From a virus, in IMG/VR virus record IMGVR_UViG_3300028382_000002, positions 1-30,369 of that record: a stretch of DNA of 30,369 nt; one strand, written 5' to 3'. This document shows positions 1 to 7,199 of this stretch, piece after piece. The position numbers were made by a program, and so were the translations under genes. Position 1 is the first letter of the stretch; every line of letters begins with the position of its first letter. The notes under the pieces are model-generated. The model ran no database searches. It saw nothing but the letters and a program-made list of their open reading frames with translations, and was not told the DNA's origin.

Positions 1-479
1 GACTGTTCGAGGATGGAGGGCAGTGCAATATCGTCACCAGGGGTGTAGGCACTTGTCGGCAGGTAGTTCTCACTGTGTGCCGCATTGTCGTGTTGATTGC
101 CTGCCTGCTCCAGAATCGTGGGGAAGTTGAGGTCAGTGCTCGGGTCGTAGGTATCTGTGAGGTATGTCTCGCTGTGGGCGCTATTGTCGTGTGGGTTGTT
201 CACCAACAGTTGACTAAAGTCAATATCGCCTGCGGGGTCGTAGTCCGTTTGTGCGAGAAAGTTCGGACTGTGTGCCTCATTGCCGTGCGGGTCGTCAGCA
301 ACACCGCCCGTTTCGATATTGCTCACATCTGTGTCTATGTCGCCAAACGTCTCGTTTAGGATATACCACAGATAGTTGTATTCACTGGCGTCGATATTGT
401 CACCAGGACTGCGCGACGTGCCGTCAGACGGCTTGCTGCCTGTCGCACCCCATGTGGGGAGGTCGTCGTTGTAAGCCAT
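1..479 (-). CDS. Tail fibre, N-terminal part (runs off the left edge)
   Basis: The frame opens with ATG at 479 (MAYNDDLPTWG) and stays open for 159 codons to the window edge, so the protein is incomplete. Residues 1-60 look like the baseplate-attachment domain of a phage fibre (NIDASEYNYLWYILN). After that come three repeats of about 33 residues, each with an HxNxAHS motif (H65/H70, H97/H102, H130/H135), the histidine pattern often seen in fibre shafts. It lies directly downstream of the gpI-like baseplate gene, where P2-type phages carry the fibre gene. Its role would be host-receptor binding. The position and the repeats are seen directly; the receptor role is inferred from family and context. 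Confidence 0.75.
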   Translation of the reverse strand, partial: MAYNDDLPTWGATGSKPSDGTSRSPGDNIDASEYNYLWYILNETFGDIDTDVSNIETGGVADDPHGNEAHSPNFLAQTDYDPAGDIDFSQLLVNNPHDNSAHSETYLTDTYDPSTDLNFPTILEQAGNQHDNAAHSENYLPTSAYTPGDDIALPSILEQ

Positions 480-491
480 GTATGTGTGTTG

Positions 492-1088
492 TTATGCTTG
501 CTTGGTGCCACCGAGTGTGCCCCCAACTGTGTTGGGACCGCTCAAGCCGCTGTTATCACTCGGCACGTAGTCAGGCCCGTCCAGTTCAAGCGTGCCTGTC
601 GTGTCCAGTTCGATTGCGTGCCCACTCGGGATGGCAGCTTCGAGTGCGTTCAGTATCTCGCTATCCGTCAGCGGTGTGTTTGCAAGTGCGCCACGGTCGA
701 TAGTGAGCGTCACTGCGGGTTTGCCATTGATGCCTGCCAAGTCGATCTCGGATGCGTCAATGTCGAGGACGAGTCTGACAATCCGTGCGAAGTCACCGAT
801 TGTGCTATCTGAGAGGGCGACTGCGTAGGCCGCTTGCACCCGTGTGCGATAGGCGGCATCAGACTCGCCTGTACGCCGTTGCACGCCGATTGCTTCACCA
901 CGAAGGTCCAGTGCATCCCCGCGTGCCGTGTTGATGAACAGGTTGTCTGTCGCCGTCTCGGCACGGCTGTCGTGTGCATCCAGTGTGGATGCAAGCGCCG
1001 AGATGAGTGCTTCCAAGCGTGCATCCTCGTCGAAGCGGAGTGGTGCATTCGGATTGTTTGCTTGCAGGGCTGTTGTGTTATCAGTCAT
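492..1088 (-). CDS. Baseplate wedge protein, gpI-like
   Basis: The protein has 198 aa and an ATG start (MTDNTTALQANN). Its N-terminal half has the typical tail protein I/DUF2313 content: a helix, then ARGDALDLRGEAIGVQR and GESDAAYRTRVQAAY, a pattern found where these proteins dock onto baseplate protein J. A mixed beta region follows (VTLTIDRG, IPSGHAIELD). It lies between the gpJ-like gene, 7 bases upstream, and the fibre gene, as in P2 (J-I-H). It probably joins the wedge to the fibre. The family assignment rests on motifs and order and was not verified by a profile search. Confidence 0.75.
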   Translation of the reverse strand: MTDNTTALQANNPNAPLRFDEDARLEALISALASTLDAHDSRAETATDNLFINTARGDALDLRGEAIGVQRRTGESDAAYRTRVQAAYAVALSDSTIGDFARIVRLVLDIDASEIDLAGINGKPAVTLTIDRGALANTPLTDSEILNALEAAIPSGHAIELDTTGTLELDGPDYVPSDNSGLSGPNTVGGTLGGTKQA

Positions 1089-1095
1089 CGTGGTA

Positions 1096-2376
1096 TCACA
1101 CCTCGGTGAGTGTCACATCGGCTGCATCGAGAATGGCCTGCTCGCTCTCATCAACACTGATTGCATGGAGACCATCGGACGGACGTTGTGTCAAGTCATT
1201 TGTGCCATCACCTGTCAGGTCGACAGTCAGTGGTGTGTCAGGGTCAATACCTTGCACGCCCGTGTCAGGTCCCACGATAATGTCACGCAGTCGTGATGCG
1301 AGTACATCTTCGCCTGCGCCGAGGCCACTGTCGCTTGCCCCATTCGCCTCTGTTCCACCCACGTAGTCAACAAGACGGTTTGCGATAGCCGTTTCACCGA
1401 TATAATTCTCATTTGTCACGACGCCTGCCTCGATGCTGATTGTGAGTTGGGTGGGCCGTGCAAAGGCCACTGACACGGCTCGGTCAAGTGCGCTGACAAA
1501 CGCCTCAACAGTCACGCCGTTCGCAATGACACCGCCCTGCAAGCGGAACAGTTCAGTGACGGAGACTGTATCACGGAGCGTGCGAGCAATCGCTGTCTGG
1601 TCGCCACCCGAGACGATGACTTCATTTGAGAATGGTGGCAGTCCGTTTGGGCCTGTACTGTTCGTCGGATTTGAGAAGATGCTGACCGACCGCACCCCAT
1701 CCAGTTCGAGCAGGGCTGATTGAATCGCACCTGGCGTGGCGGCACCGCCGATGGCCGCTGCATCAAGCGTGCGTTCACGCAGTTCGGCGTCAGTTTCGCG
1801 TGGCCGCCCTGCAATCAGGGTTGACCCATCTGTGTCAGTGAGCGTCGGATCACCAGTTGGGTTTGGGTTCGTGACGCCAGGCACGCCCGATGGCGGGGAC
1901 GGGATGACCGTCAGCCGATTTGCGGGCAGATTGCCTTCGGCACCACCCGTGACGGCACGGGCGTTTGCACGCACGCTCTCTGTGCCTGTACTGAGCGTGA
2001 CCTGTTCAGTCGTCTCGAAGGCAACAGTTCCGTCTGGTGTCTGCACCCGCTGTCCCGAAGGGATAGTGAAGTTGGTTGGTGCAGGCGTATCCCGCTGAAA
2101 CTCAACCACGCCTGTTGCCCGCACTGCATCCCGTCGTGTGATGCCGTACTCACGGGTCTTGCGCTCCAGTGCGTCACCGCTGGCTGTCAGCAGGTACGCA
2201 TCTTCGCTGATGTTGGCTAAGGCCTGTTCCTGATTGTCTGCAAGTGTCTCTGCGACGGCAGTGACGATTGCACCGAGCACGTCCACCTCGTCGAGTGCGG
2301 GATCGGCCAATCGGTCTCTGAGTGCCTGTTCAGTATCGGTTGCGATACTGTCAGCGTCTTGTGGGTCGTATGTCAT
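1096..2376 (-). CDS. Baseplate J-like protein (gp47/JayE family)
   Basis: The protein has 426 aa. The Baseplate_J signature is clear: ASGDALERKTREYGITRR near residues 67-84, the beta stretch FTIPSGQRVQTPDGTVAFETT, the glycine-rich GGAEGNLPANRLTVIPSPPSGV, and GRPRETDAELRERTL near 193-207. The C-terminal half is a beta-rich arm. Proteins of this family form the ring of wedge subunits around the tail hub in contractile tails. Its start overlaps the stop of the gp25-like gene by four bases (ATGA), so translation is probably coupled. Length and order (gp25-J-I) are typical of myoviruses. Confidence 0.9.
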   Translation of the reverse strand: MTYDPQDADSIATDTEQALRDRLADPALDEVDVLGAIVTAVAETLADNQEQALANISEDAYLLTASGDALERKTREYGITRRDAVRATGVVEFQRDTPAPTNFTIPSGQRVQTPDGTVAFETTEQVTLSTGTESVRANARAVTGGAEGNLPANRLTVIPSPPSGVPGVTNPNPTGDPTLTDTDGSTLIAGRPRETDAELRERTLDAAAIGGAATPGAIQSALLELDGVRSVSIFSNPTNSTGPNGLPPFSNEVIVSGGDQTAIARTLRDTVSVTELFRLQGGVIANGVTVEAFVSALDRAVSVAFARPTQLTISIEAGVVTNENYIGETAIANRLVDYVGGTEANGASDSGLGAGEDVLASRLRDIIVGPDTGVQGIDPDTPLTVDLTGDGTNDLTQRPSDGLHAISVDESEQAILDAADVTLTEV

Positions 2377-2696
2377 GGCAGTGTGAATCGTACAGTCAGG
2401 TCGGGGCCAAGATCCGTGTTGAGAATCAGCGTGTCGTCACTGACACTGGCCGACACGTCAACAGGCTGGTTCACCACGTCATCGGTACGGAGCGCACGTT
2501 CGGCTTTGTCACGCACGTCCTCGACATTTTGCGGTGTGTTCGGACGGCCCCTGTCGTCGAACACGGCGTTCATCACGCGCAGTGTAGCTCGCTGTACCAG
2601 CGCACTGTCGTATTCGGTGACTGTCTCCAAGTCACCACGGCCTGTCAGTGTCGTCCCAAGATCGCCTGTCAACCGTATGTCTGTTCGGTAGGTCAT
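2373..2696 (-). CDS. Baseplate wedge protein, gp25/GPW-like
   Basis: The protein has 107 aa, the usual size for the GPW/gp25 family. It begins MTYRTDIRLTG and contains a helical core (LVQRATLRVMNAVFDDRG) and a C-terminal beta hairpin (TLILNTDLGPDLTVRFTLP). Members resemble tail-lysozyme folds but have no enzymatic activity, and they connect sheath to wedge. The gene sits just before the J-like gene and overlaps it by four bases. It also overlaps its upstream neighbour by four bases. Sequence identity to known gp25 is not obvious, so the assignment leans on position and size. Confidence 0.65.
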   Translation of the reverse strand: MTYRTDIRLTGDLGTTLTGRGDLETVTEYDSALVQRATLRVMNAVFDDRGRPNTPQNVEDVRDKAERALRTDDVVNQPVDVSASVSDDTLILNTDLGPDLTVRFTLP

Positions 2697-3172
2697 GCGT
2701 TGACAAGTTCGTACATCGTCACGTCAACTGTGGCGTCACCTGAGTGTCTATCAGGCACGCTGACGAATACGCAATCTTGTAGTTGCCCGTCTGTGTCTGT
2801 GACGCCAATCTCTGTCTCGACCGAAAACGGGAGTGACGATGGCTCACTGATTGTTGTCGTGACAGCAGCAAGCCTGTCATAGTCACTGATTGTCACTAAC
2901 TGCGGTGTTGACTGTGTACTGCTGACGCTGATTGGCACTGTTGTGATTTCACTCAGCGTTTGTCCAGTCACCGTGCCCCCGTCCGAAGCGTCAATGGTCA
3001 CGGTACTGTCTGTAGACGTGACTGAGAGATTGGCTCCCATGTTGAGTGTCAGTCCGACAGTTGTTCCTTCACCGCTGTTTTGAACGGCAACGGGTTGTGC
3101 ATGGTTGTGGACAGCCGCTTGTGTGTGCTCTGCAAGGTCCTCCTGTGTAAGCAGTTCTAACTCAGTGACCAT
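2693..3172 (-). CDS. Beta-rich virion protein, probably baseplate or fibre
   Basis: The protein has 159 aa and starts at ATG 3172 (MVTELELLTQEDLAEHTQ). It is almost all Thr/Ser/Val/Asp-rich beta sequence (LSVTSTDSTVTIDASDGGTV), and a histidine-containing segment near residues 15-26 (EHTQAAVHNHAQ) recalls the histidine motifs of the neighbouring spike and fibre. It lies between the spike gene and gp25 and overlaps gp25 by four bases. No catalytic motif is visible. A small baseplate or fibre component is the likely role by location; I do not recognise a named family. Confidence 0.6.
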   Translation of the reverse strand: MVTELELLTQEDLAEHTQAAVHNHAQPVAVQNSGEGTTVGLTLNMGANLSVTSTDSTVTIDASDGGTVTGQTLSEITTVPISVSSTQSTPQLVTISDYDRLAAVTTTISEPSSLPFSVETEIGVTDTDGQLQDCVFVSVPDRHSGDATVDVTMYELVNA

Positions 3173-3196
3173 CTTTTCTCACCGTGTGTGTGCCAG

Positions 3197-3418
3197 TCAG
3201 TCACCATCGCCTGTCTCGGCGGGTGGCTCTGGTCCACCCGTCTCGTCAGCCAGGAACGGTGCGTTGTATCGCTGTGCGTCGTAGGTGTAGTATTCAATGC
3301 CGTCTGCGTGATACTCCATCACCTCAGCGATTGTCTCGGGGTCAACGCCGTTGGCAAGTGCCCTGTCGATGGCGTCACGGACTTCTTTACTGAACGTGTT
3401 GGCAGTGTAGGTGTCCAT
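3197..3418 (-). CDS. Small acidic protein of unknown function
   Basis: This 73-aa protein starts MDTYTANTFSKEVRDAID. A helical N-terminal part (DRALANGVDPETIAEVMEYHADG) is followed by a proline- and acid-rich tail (GGPEPPAETGDGD). The strongly acidic composition and the tight spacing inside the baseplate cluster (5 bases after the previous gene, 24 before the next) support a real gene. I do not recognise it. A small assembly factor or minor baseplate component would fit the location. Confidence 0.6.
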   Translation of the reverse strand: MDTYTANTFSKEVRDAIDRALANGVDPETIAEVMEYHADGIEYYTYDAQRYNAPFLADETGGPEPPAETGDGD

Positions 3419-3423
3419 GTCAA

Positions 3424-3873
3424 TTAGAGTGTGTTCTTGCTCAGTGTTGGCTCACTGGGTGCGTCAGATGCTGTGGATGTAGTATCGTCGTAGCGATAGA
3501 CCAGCCTGTTGTTGGACTCGTTAAACACAAGCCCTTGGCTCACGTCGGTTGTTGATGATTTTTCTGGTGGCACAAGCTGATCTGTGAACCCACCGATGTT
3601 CAGATACGCAGCAGTCTGACTCGATCCAATTGTCCCATTGATGCCTGTCTTGCTGACAACAACTTGTCCGTCACTGTTCGAGTTCTCAAAGACGGCTGAG
3701 GAGTTTTCAAAGAACATGCCGTTACCGCCGTCTACATTTCCGTTCGATAGGACTTCTGACAGGCCAAAGTTGGCATTGGTCACGAAGTCTGGTCCGTGTG
3801 CTTCATTGCCGTGTGGGTCAGCTGCTTTGCTCTCTACTTCGGATTTCTTCGCAAGTGGAATGTCAGTCGGCAT
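3424..3873 (-). CDS. Short fibre or spike-associated protein
   Basis: The protein has 149 aa and starts MPTDIPLAKKSEVESKAADP. Close to its N-terminus (residues 19-27) it carries DPHGNEAHG, nearly the same histidine motif as the tail fibre at the left edge (DPHGNEAHS). The rest is Asn/Ser/Gly-rich beta sequence (NGNVDGGNGMFFENSSAVFEN). It lies between the spike gene and the small gene at 3197. The shared motif suggests that it docks on, or trimerises with, the fibre or spike. Its exact role is unknown. Confidence 0.6.
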   Translation of the reverse strand: MPTDIPLAKKSEVESKAADPHGNEAHGPDFVTNANFGLSEVLSNGNVDGGNGMFFENSSAVFENSNSDGQVVVSKTGINGTIGSSQTAAYLNIGGFTDQLVPPEKSSTTDVSQGLVFNESNNRLVYRYDDTTSTASDAPSEPTLSKNTL

Positions 3874-3888
3874 TGGTCTGTGTGTATG

Positions 3889-5016
3889 TTAGTTTGTTCG
3901 GATAACGAGCCGTGACTCATCTTCGACGAAGAACACGGCTGTTGTTGTTTGATCGGGTATGTCTGTCCGTGACTGTACTTCGGGTGGTGAAAACGACGAT
4001 GCAACATCCACACTATCAGGTGTCAGCGCACTGCCCGTGTGATCGTGTGCTTTCGGCTCGTGCAGGTCATCACCCGTGAGTGCACTGTGTTGTGTTGAAT
4101 TGGCAAGGTCTGCTTCGGCACTCGTTGTGACGAACGAACTGTCGCTTGGTGCGCCACTTTCGGTCGCACCAGACCCGCCTGCAGCGTTCAGTGTGTTGCC
4201 GTTAAACTCCAGGTTGTCTCCCGCCTCCAGCGTCGTACTTGTGGTGGTGCCACCATCCGCGTTCGAGAGGGTGAGTGGTTGTGGCTGCTCATGTGTGCCC
4301 GACGTGGTGTGTGTATCAACGGCATTTGTTACCTCACTTGACGTTGCGACCTCATCACTGTGTGCTCCGTCGCCGTGGGTTGCAGGTGGCTGTGGTGTGT
4401 CGTGCACCTCGCTTTCACGATGCTCGGTCAACTCCTGTCTGCGAATGACACCCTCGGCCTGCTTTGGTGTCACATCGACCGTGACCTCATCCCCGTCGAG
4501 TTGGAGACGGGCACTGTCGCCATCAATTTCTGACAGCAGTTCCACAACGCCGTCTGTCACATCGAGGTGGCCTGTTTTCAGTGGCCCATCAACCTGTTCA
4601 CAGGCATCGTCACGGAGGATTGTCTCGCTGTTGAGTAACAGGTTGCCCTCCTCGTCCCACCGAAGTAGTCCCTCGGTGTCTGCATGGTCGATGCGGCGCT
4701 CGTAACTGTACCCATCGTGATCAGTCGCCCGCGTGCCCAGGCACACACCCAGGTCATCTTTCAGGCGGATGTAGTAGACCACCTCGCCTTCGCGGGGCAT
4801 GTGCCTGTCGCCAAGACTGTGTTGTGGCACGAGTGCATCGAGTGCGTGCCGTCCCAGGCGAGGTTCGATACGAATGCGTGGCTCGACACCTGCACCTAAC
4901 TCACAGTCATCACTGTCACGCGGGTAGCGGTCAGTAACATACCCGTATTCGATGAGGCGATAGTCGTCATCACTCCTGTACTCGGGCTGTCGAGACAGTG
5001 TATTATTCTCACGCAT
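3889..5016 (-). CDS. Baseplate spike protein (gpV-like) with fibre-like C-terminus
   Basis: I choose ATG 5016 (MRENNTLSRQPEYRS), just past the stop of the upstream hub gene (TGATATG); a longer frame to 5115 would overlap that gene and is not acidic. The protein has about 375 aa. Residues 1-190 look like an OB-fold spike base (YYIRLKDDLGVCLGTRATD) followed by beta stretches (ARLQLDGDEVTVDVTP). The remainder is low-complexity Ser/Thr/His sequence with HGDGAHSDEV. Position matches P2 (D then V). The central spike pierces the cell surface; the C-terminal part may bind a partner fibre. The family call is inferred. Confidence 0.65.
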   Translation of the reverse strand: MRENNTLSRQPEYRSDDDYRLIEYGYVTDRYPRDSDDCELGAGVEPRIRIEPRLGRHALDALVPQHSLGDRHMPREGEVVYYIRLKDDLGVCLGTRATDHDGYSYERRIDHADTEGLLRWDEEGNLLLNSETILRDDACEQVDGPLKTGHLDVTDGVVELLSEIDGDSARLQLDGDEVTVDVTPKQAEGVIRRQELTEHRESEVHDTPQPPATHGDGAHSDEVATSSEVTNAVDTHTTSGTHEQPQPLTLSNADGGTTTSTTLEAGDNLEFNGNTLNAAGGSGATESGAPSDSSFVTTSAEADLANSTQHSALTGDDLHEPKAHDHTGSALTPDSVDVASSFSPPEVQSRTDIPDQTTTAVFFVEDESRLVIRTN

Positions 5017-5017
5017 A

Positions 5018-6694
5018 TCAGAAGAATGGGTTTGAGTTGACAGGCCAAGCGTCGATTGCACGCTCAACCCAACTGTTGCCACTCGAACTGGGTGGGTTCT
5101 GCACCTGTTCGACACTGACGTTTGCTATGTCTATGTCCTCCAGTCGGATTGGGAGTGACACACGCAGTTGTGTTTCGTGCTTGCGGCGGTTGCCACGGGC
5201 GGGCCGCTTGGCAGAAACGTGATGCACGAGCGATTCGACCTCGTATTCGAGTGGTGGCCCAGGTTCGATGTTTGGGCCACAGGCGGGGTATGCCGTCAGC
5301 ACACTGAACGGTGTGAGCACGGGTGCAGGAGCAGTTGTTATCTGCCCGAGCGATTCGCCTTGCAGATTTTCACGCAACATCTGCTTGGCCTTGCGTGCAA
5401 CCACAGCAGGGTTGACCACATCGACGTTTTGCACGGGTGGTGCCAGCGGCAGGTTCGCACGCTCACTCAGTGGGACGTGGCCTGCGGTGACAACGGCATA
5501 GTTACCATCGGTCGCTGGTCGTCCCGCTACCTTCAGTGTATTTTGCGGGCGTATCTCTGACAGGGCATTGTTTCTGTACACTTCGACTTGCCCATCTGTG
5601 GGACGGTCGCTGTCTGCTGTATCCAAGTGGGTTGCCTCGAAGTCGTCTGTAATCACCTCATCGTAGACGAGGACAATGCCTCCTTCATCCAGTGGGTTCT
5701 CAACAGCGTCGAAGTAGAAGATGCCGTCAAGTTGCTGTTCGAGCCATGCCAGTGCGTCAGCGGCAGTATGCTCGTTGCGCTTAAACGTCTTTTTCGACCC
5801 GAGGTTGAAGTTGCTCAATCGGGCCAGCCCTTTGAGGATGATAATGCCAGGTGCAATCCCAAGCTCAACGCGAGCGGCCAGTGCTGAGACAACATCTGCG
5901 TTCAGGTCAAGGACAGTTTCGACAAACGCACTGGTCTGTGGTGGTGTTGCGTTGCCGAGCACGTCCAGTAGTTCGCCCGCATTGTCGTCGATAATTGAGG
6001 CTAGGTTGTCGGCAAACTGTTCTTCAAAGGTGGTGTTGTCAATCTGTTCTCGTGCACTGGCAATCTGTTGTCGTGCATCACGGTCAAATTGCAGTGGCGG
6101 CACGTACTCCCCATCGGGCGTGCGGAGTCGTTCACGGAAGCCAATGCTGTCGAAGACCGTGGGAACAGCCATTGCTCGCAGTTCATCAATCACGTCTTGG
6201 ACGACGCGATCAGCCGACGTGTCACCCGTATATTCGTTGCCGAATGGAATTGCAGACAGCAGTTGCCCTGGGTCACCCACGGTCATGCGGCGCTCGATGT
6301 TGCCTTCTGCACCACTGCCACTGCCCATGACGAAGCCACGGTGTGCCAACACGAGGTCATCGGTGACGTGATGGCGCAGGTATATGTCGGCACGGTCGTA
6401 CACGTTGCCTGCGTTCGGGTCCAGTGCTTCAACTGCCCGTGCATAGTCCGTGCCGTTCCAGCGGCGTGGAAAGTACACTTCGCTGTGTCGCGTGATGGAC
6501 ATGGCCTCGTCTTTTCGCATCTCGGTGCGAATACCCTGATTGATGACAGGGATGCGGGTGCCACCGACCTCGACTCGTGCAGGCGGTGTGCGGCCACCAG
6601 CATCAGCAGGCTCGTACTGACAGATGTGGTCGGGGACGTTCGCTGGCGAGCCACCAGGCGCGTCACGGACAAGTTCATCACGAGTACCTGACAT
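5018..6694 (-). CDS. Baseplate hub protein (gpD/gp27-like)
   Basis: The protein has 558 aa and starts MSGTRDELVRDAPGG. The early part has the look of a tail hub (ARVEVGGTRIPVINQGIR). The middle includes an acidic helical insertion (residues about 225-290) and FKRNEHTAADALAWLEQQLD followed by GIFYFDAVENP, a pattern seen in gpD-like hubs. The C-terminal part is beta-rich (NTLKVAGRPATDGNYAVVT). The gene lies between a small tail protein and the spike, as in P2-like order. It would form the trimeric hub that carries the spike at the tail tip. Family membership is inferred. Confidence 0.7.
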   Translation of the reverse strand: MSGTRDELVRDAPGGSPANVPDHICQYEPADAGGRTPPARVEVGGTRIPVINQGIRTEMRKDEAMSITRHSEVYFPRRWNGTDYARAVEALDPNAGNVYDRADIYLRHHVTDDLVLAHRGFVMGSGSGAEGNIERRMTVGDPGQLLSAIPFGNEYTGDTSADRVVQDVIDELRAMAVPTVFDSIGFRERLRTPDGEYVPPLQFDRDARQQIASAREQIDNTTFEEQFADNLASIIDDNAGELLDVLGNATPPQTSAFVETVLDLNADVVSALAARVELGIAPGIIILKGLARLSNFNLGSKKTFKRNEHTAADALAWLEQQLDGIFYFDAVENPLDEGGIVLVYDEVITDDFEATHLDTADSDRPTDGQVEVYRNNALSEIRPQNTLKVAGRPATDGNYAVVTAGHVPLSERANLPLAPPVQNVDVVNPAVVARKAKQMLRENLQGESLGQITTAPAPVLTPFSVLTAYPACGPNIEPGPPLEYEVESLVHHVSAKRPARGNRRKHETQLRVSLPIRLEDIDIANVSVEQVQNPPSSSGNSWVERAIDAWPVNSNPFF

Positions 6695-6702
6695 GGCTAT
6701 GC

Positions 6703-7194
6703 TTACTGGTCCTGTTGGTCATCGACGGTCTGTAACTGAAACTCGAAGGCGGGCTGTGTCACTGCCACGCCGTTGAGCCGATACCGACCCTTGTTTAGTT
6801 CATCCTTCTGTTCGGTCGTGAGCCGTGAGAAATTGATGTTCCGATGCGTGCCCTCATCGTCAATGACCGTCAGTGCGTTCGTCGCAGGTCGCATCTTTCG
6901 CAGTGTTGTGAGTTGATCGAGCAACAGAATGCCCTCAATAGTCACTGACAGGTCACGCTCTCCGATGGCTTCAACCTGCGTCTCGCCACACAGTGTGCGG
7001 TGTGTGGCATTGTCGTTCTCCGCAACCTTGCGTAGTGTTTCGACGTAGACGGGCGTTACCTCACGCCCTTCCTCGTCGGTGATGGTCGGCTGGATTGACT
7101 GGATGTTGCGTGGGTCATTCGGGCTGACTGACCCATCACCAGTGTCACCGCCACCACCGATGATTGTTCCAAGACTATCTTCGTTTCCTGACAT
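6703..7194 (-). CDS. Tail/baseplate protein between tape measure and hub
   Basis: The protein has 163 aa and starts MSGNEDSLGTIIGGGGDTG. A flexible Gly/Asp-rich start is followed by a conserved-looking domain (ITDEEGREVTPVYVETLRK, then GERDLSVTIEGILLLDQL and NALTVIDDEGTHRNINFSRL). It sits 5 bases after the tape-measure gene and 8 before the hub. Contractile-tail clusters usually have a LysM/gp53 or tube-initiator protein here. No LysM motif is evident. A hub-proximal adaptor is the best guess. Confidence 0.6.
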   Translation of the reverse strand: MSGNEDSLGTIIGGGGDTGDGSVSPNDPRNIQSIQPTITDEEGREVTPVYVETLRKVAENDNATHRTLCGETQVEAIGERDLSVTIEGILLLDQLTTLRKMRPATNALTVIDDEGTHRNINFSRLTTEQKDELNKGRYRLNGVAVTQPAFEFQLQTVDDQQDQ

Positions 7195-7199
7195 ATTCC

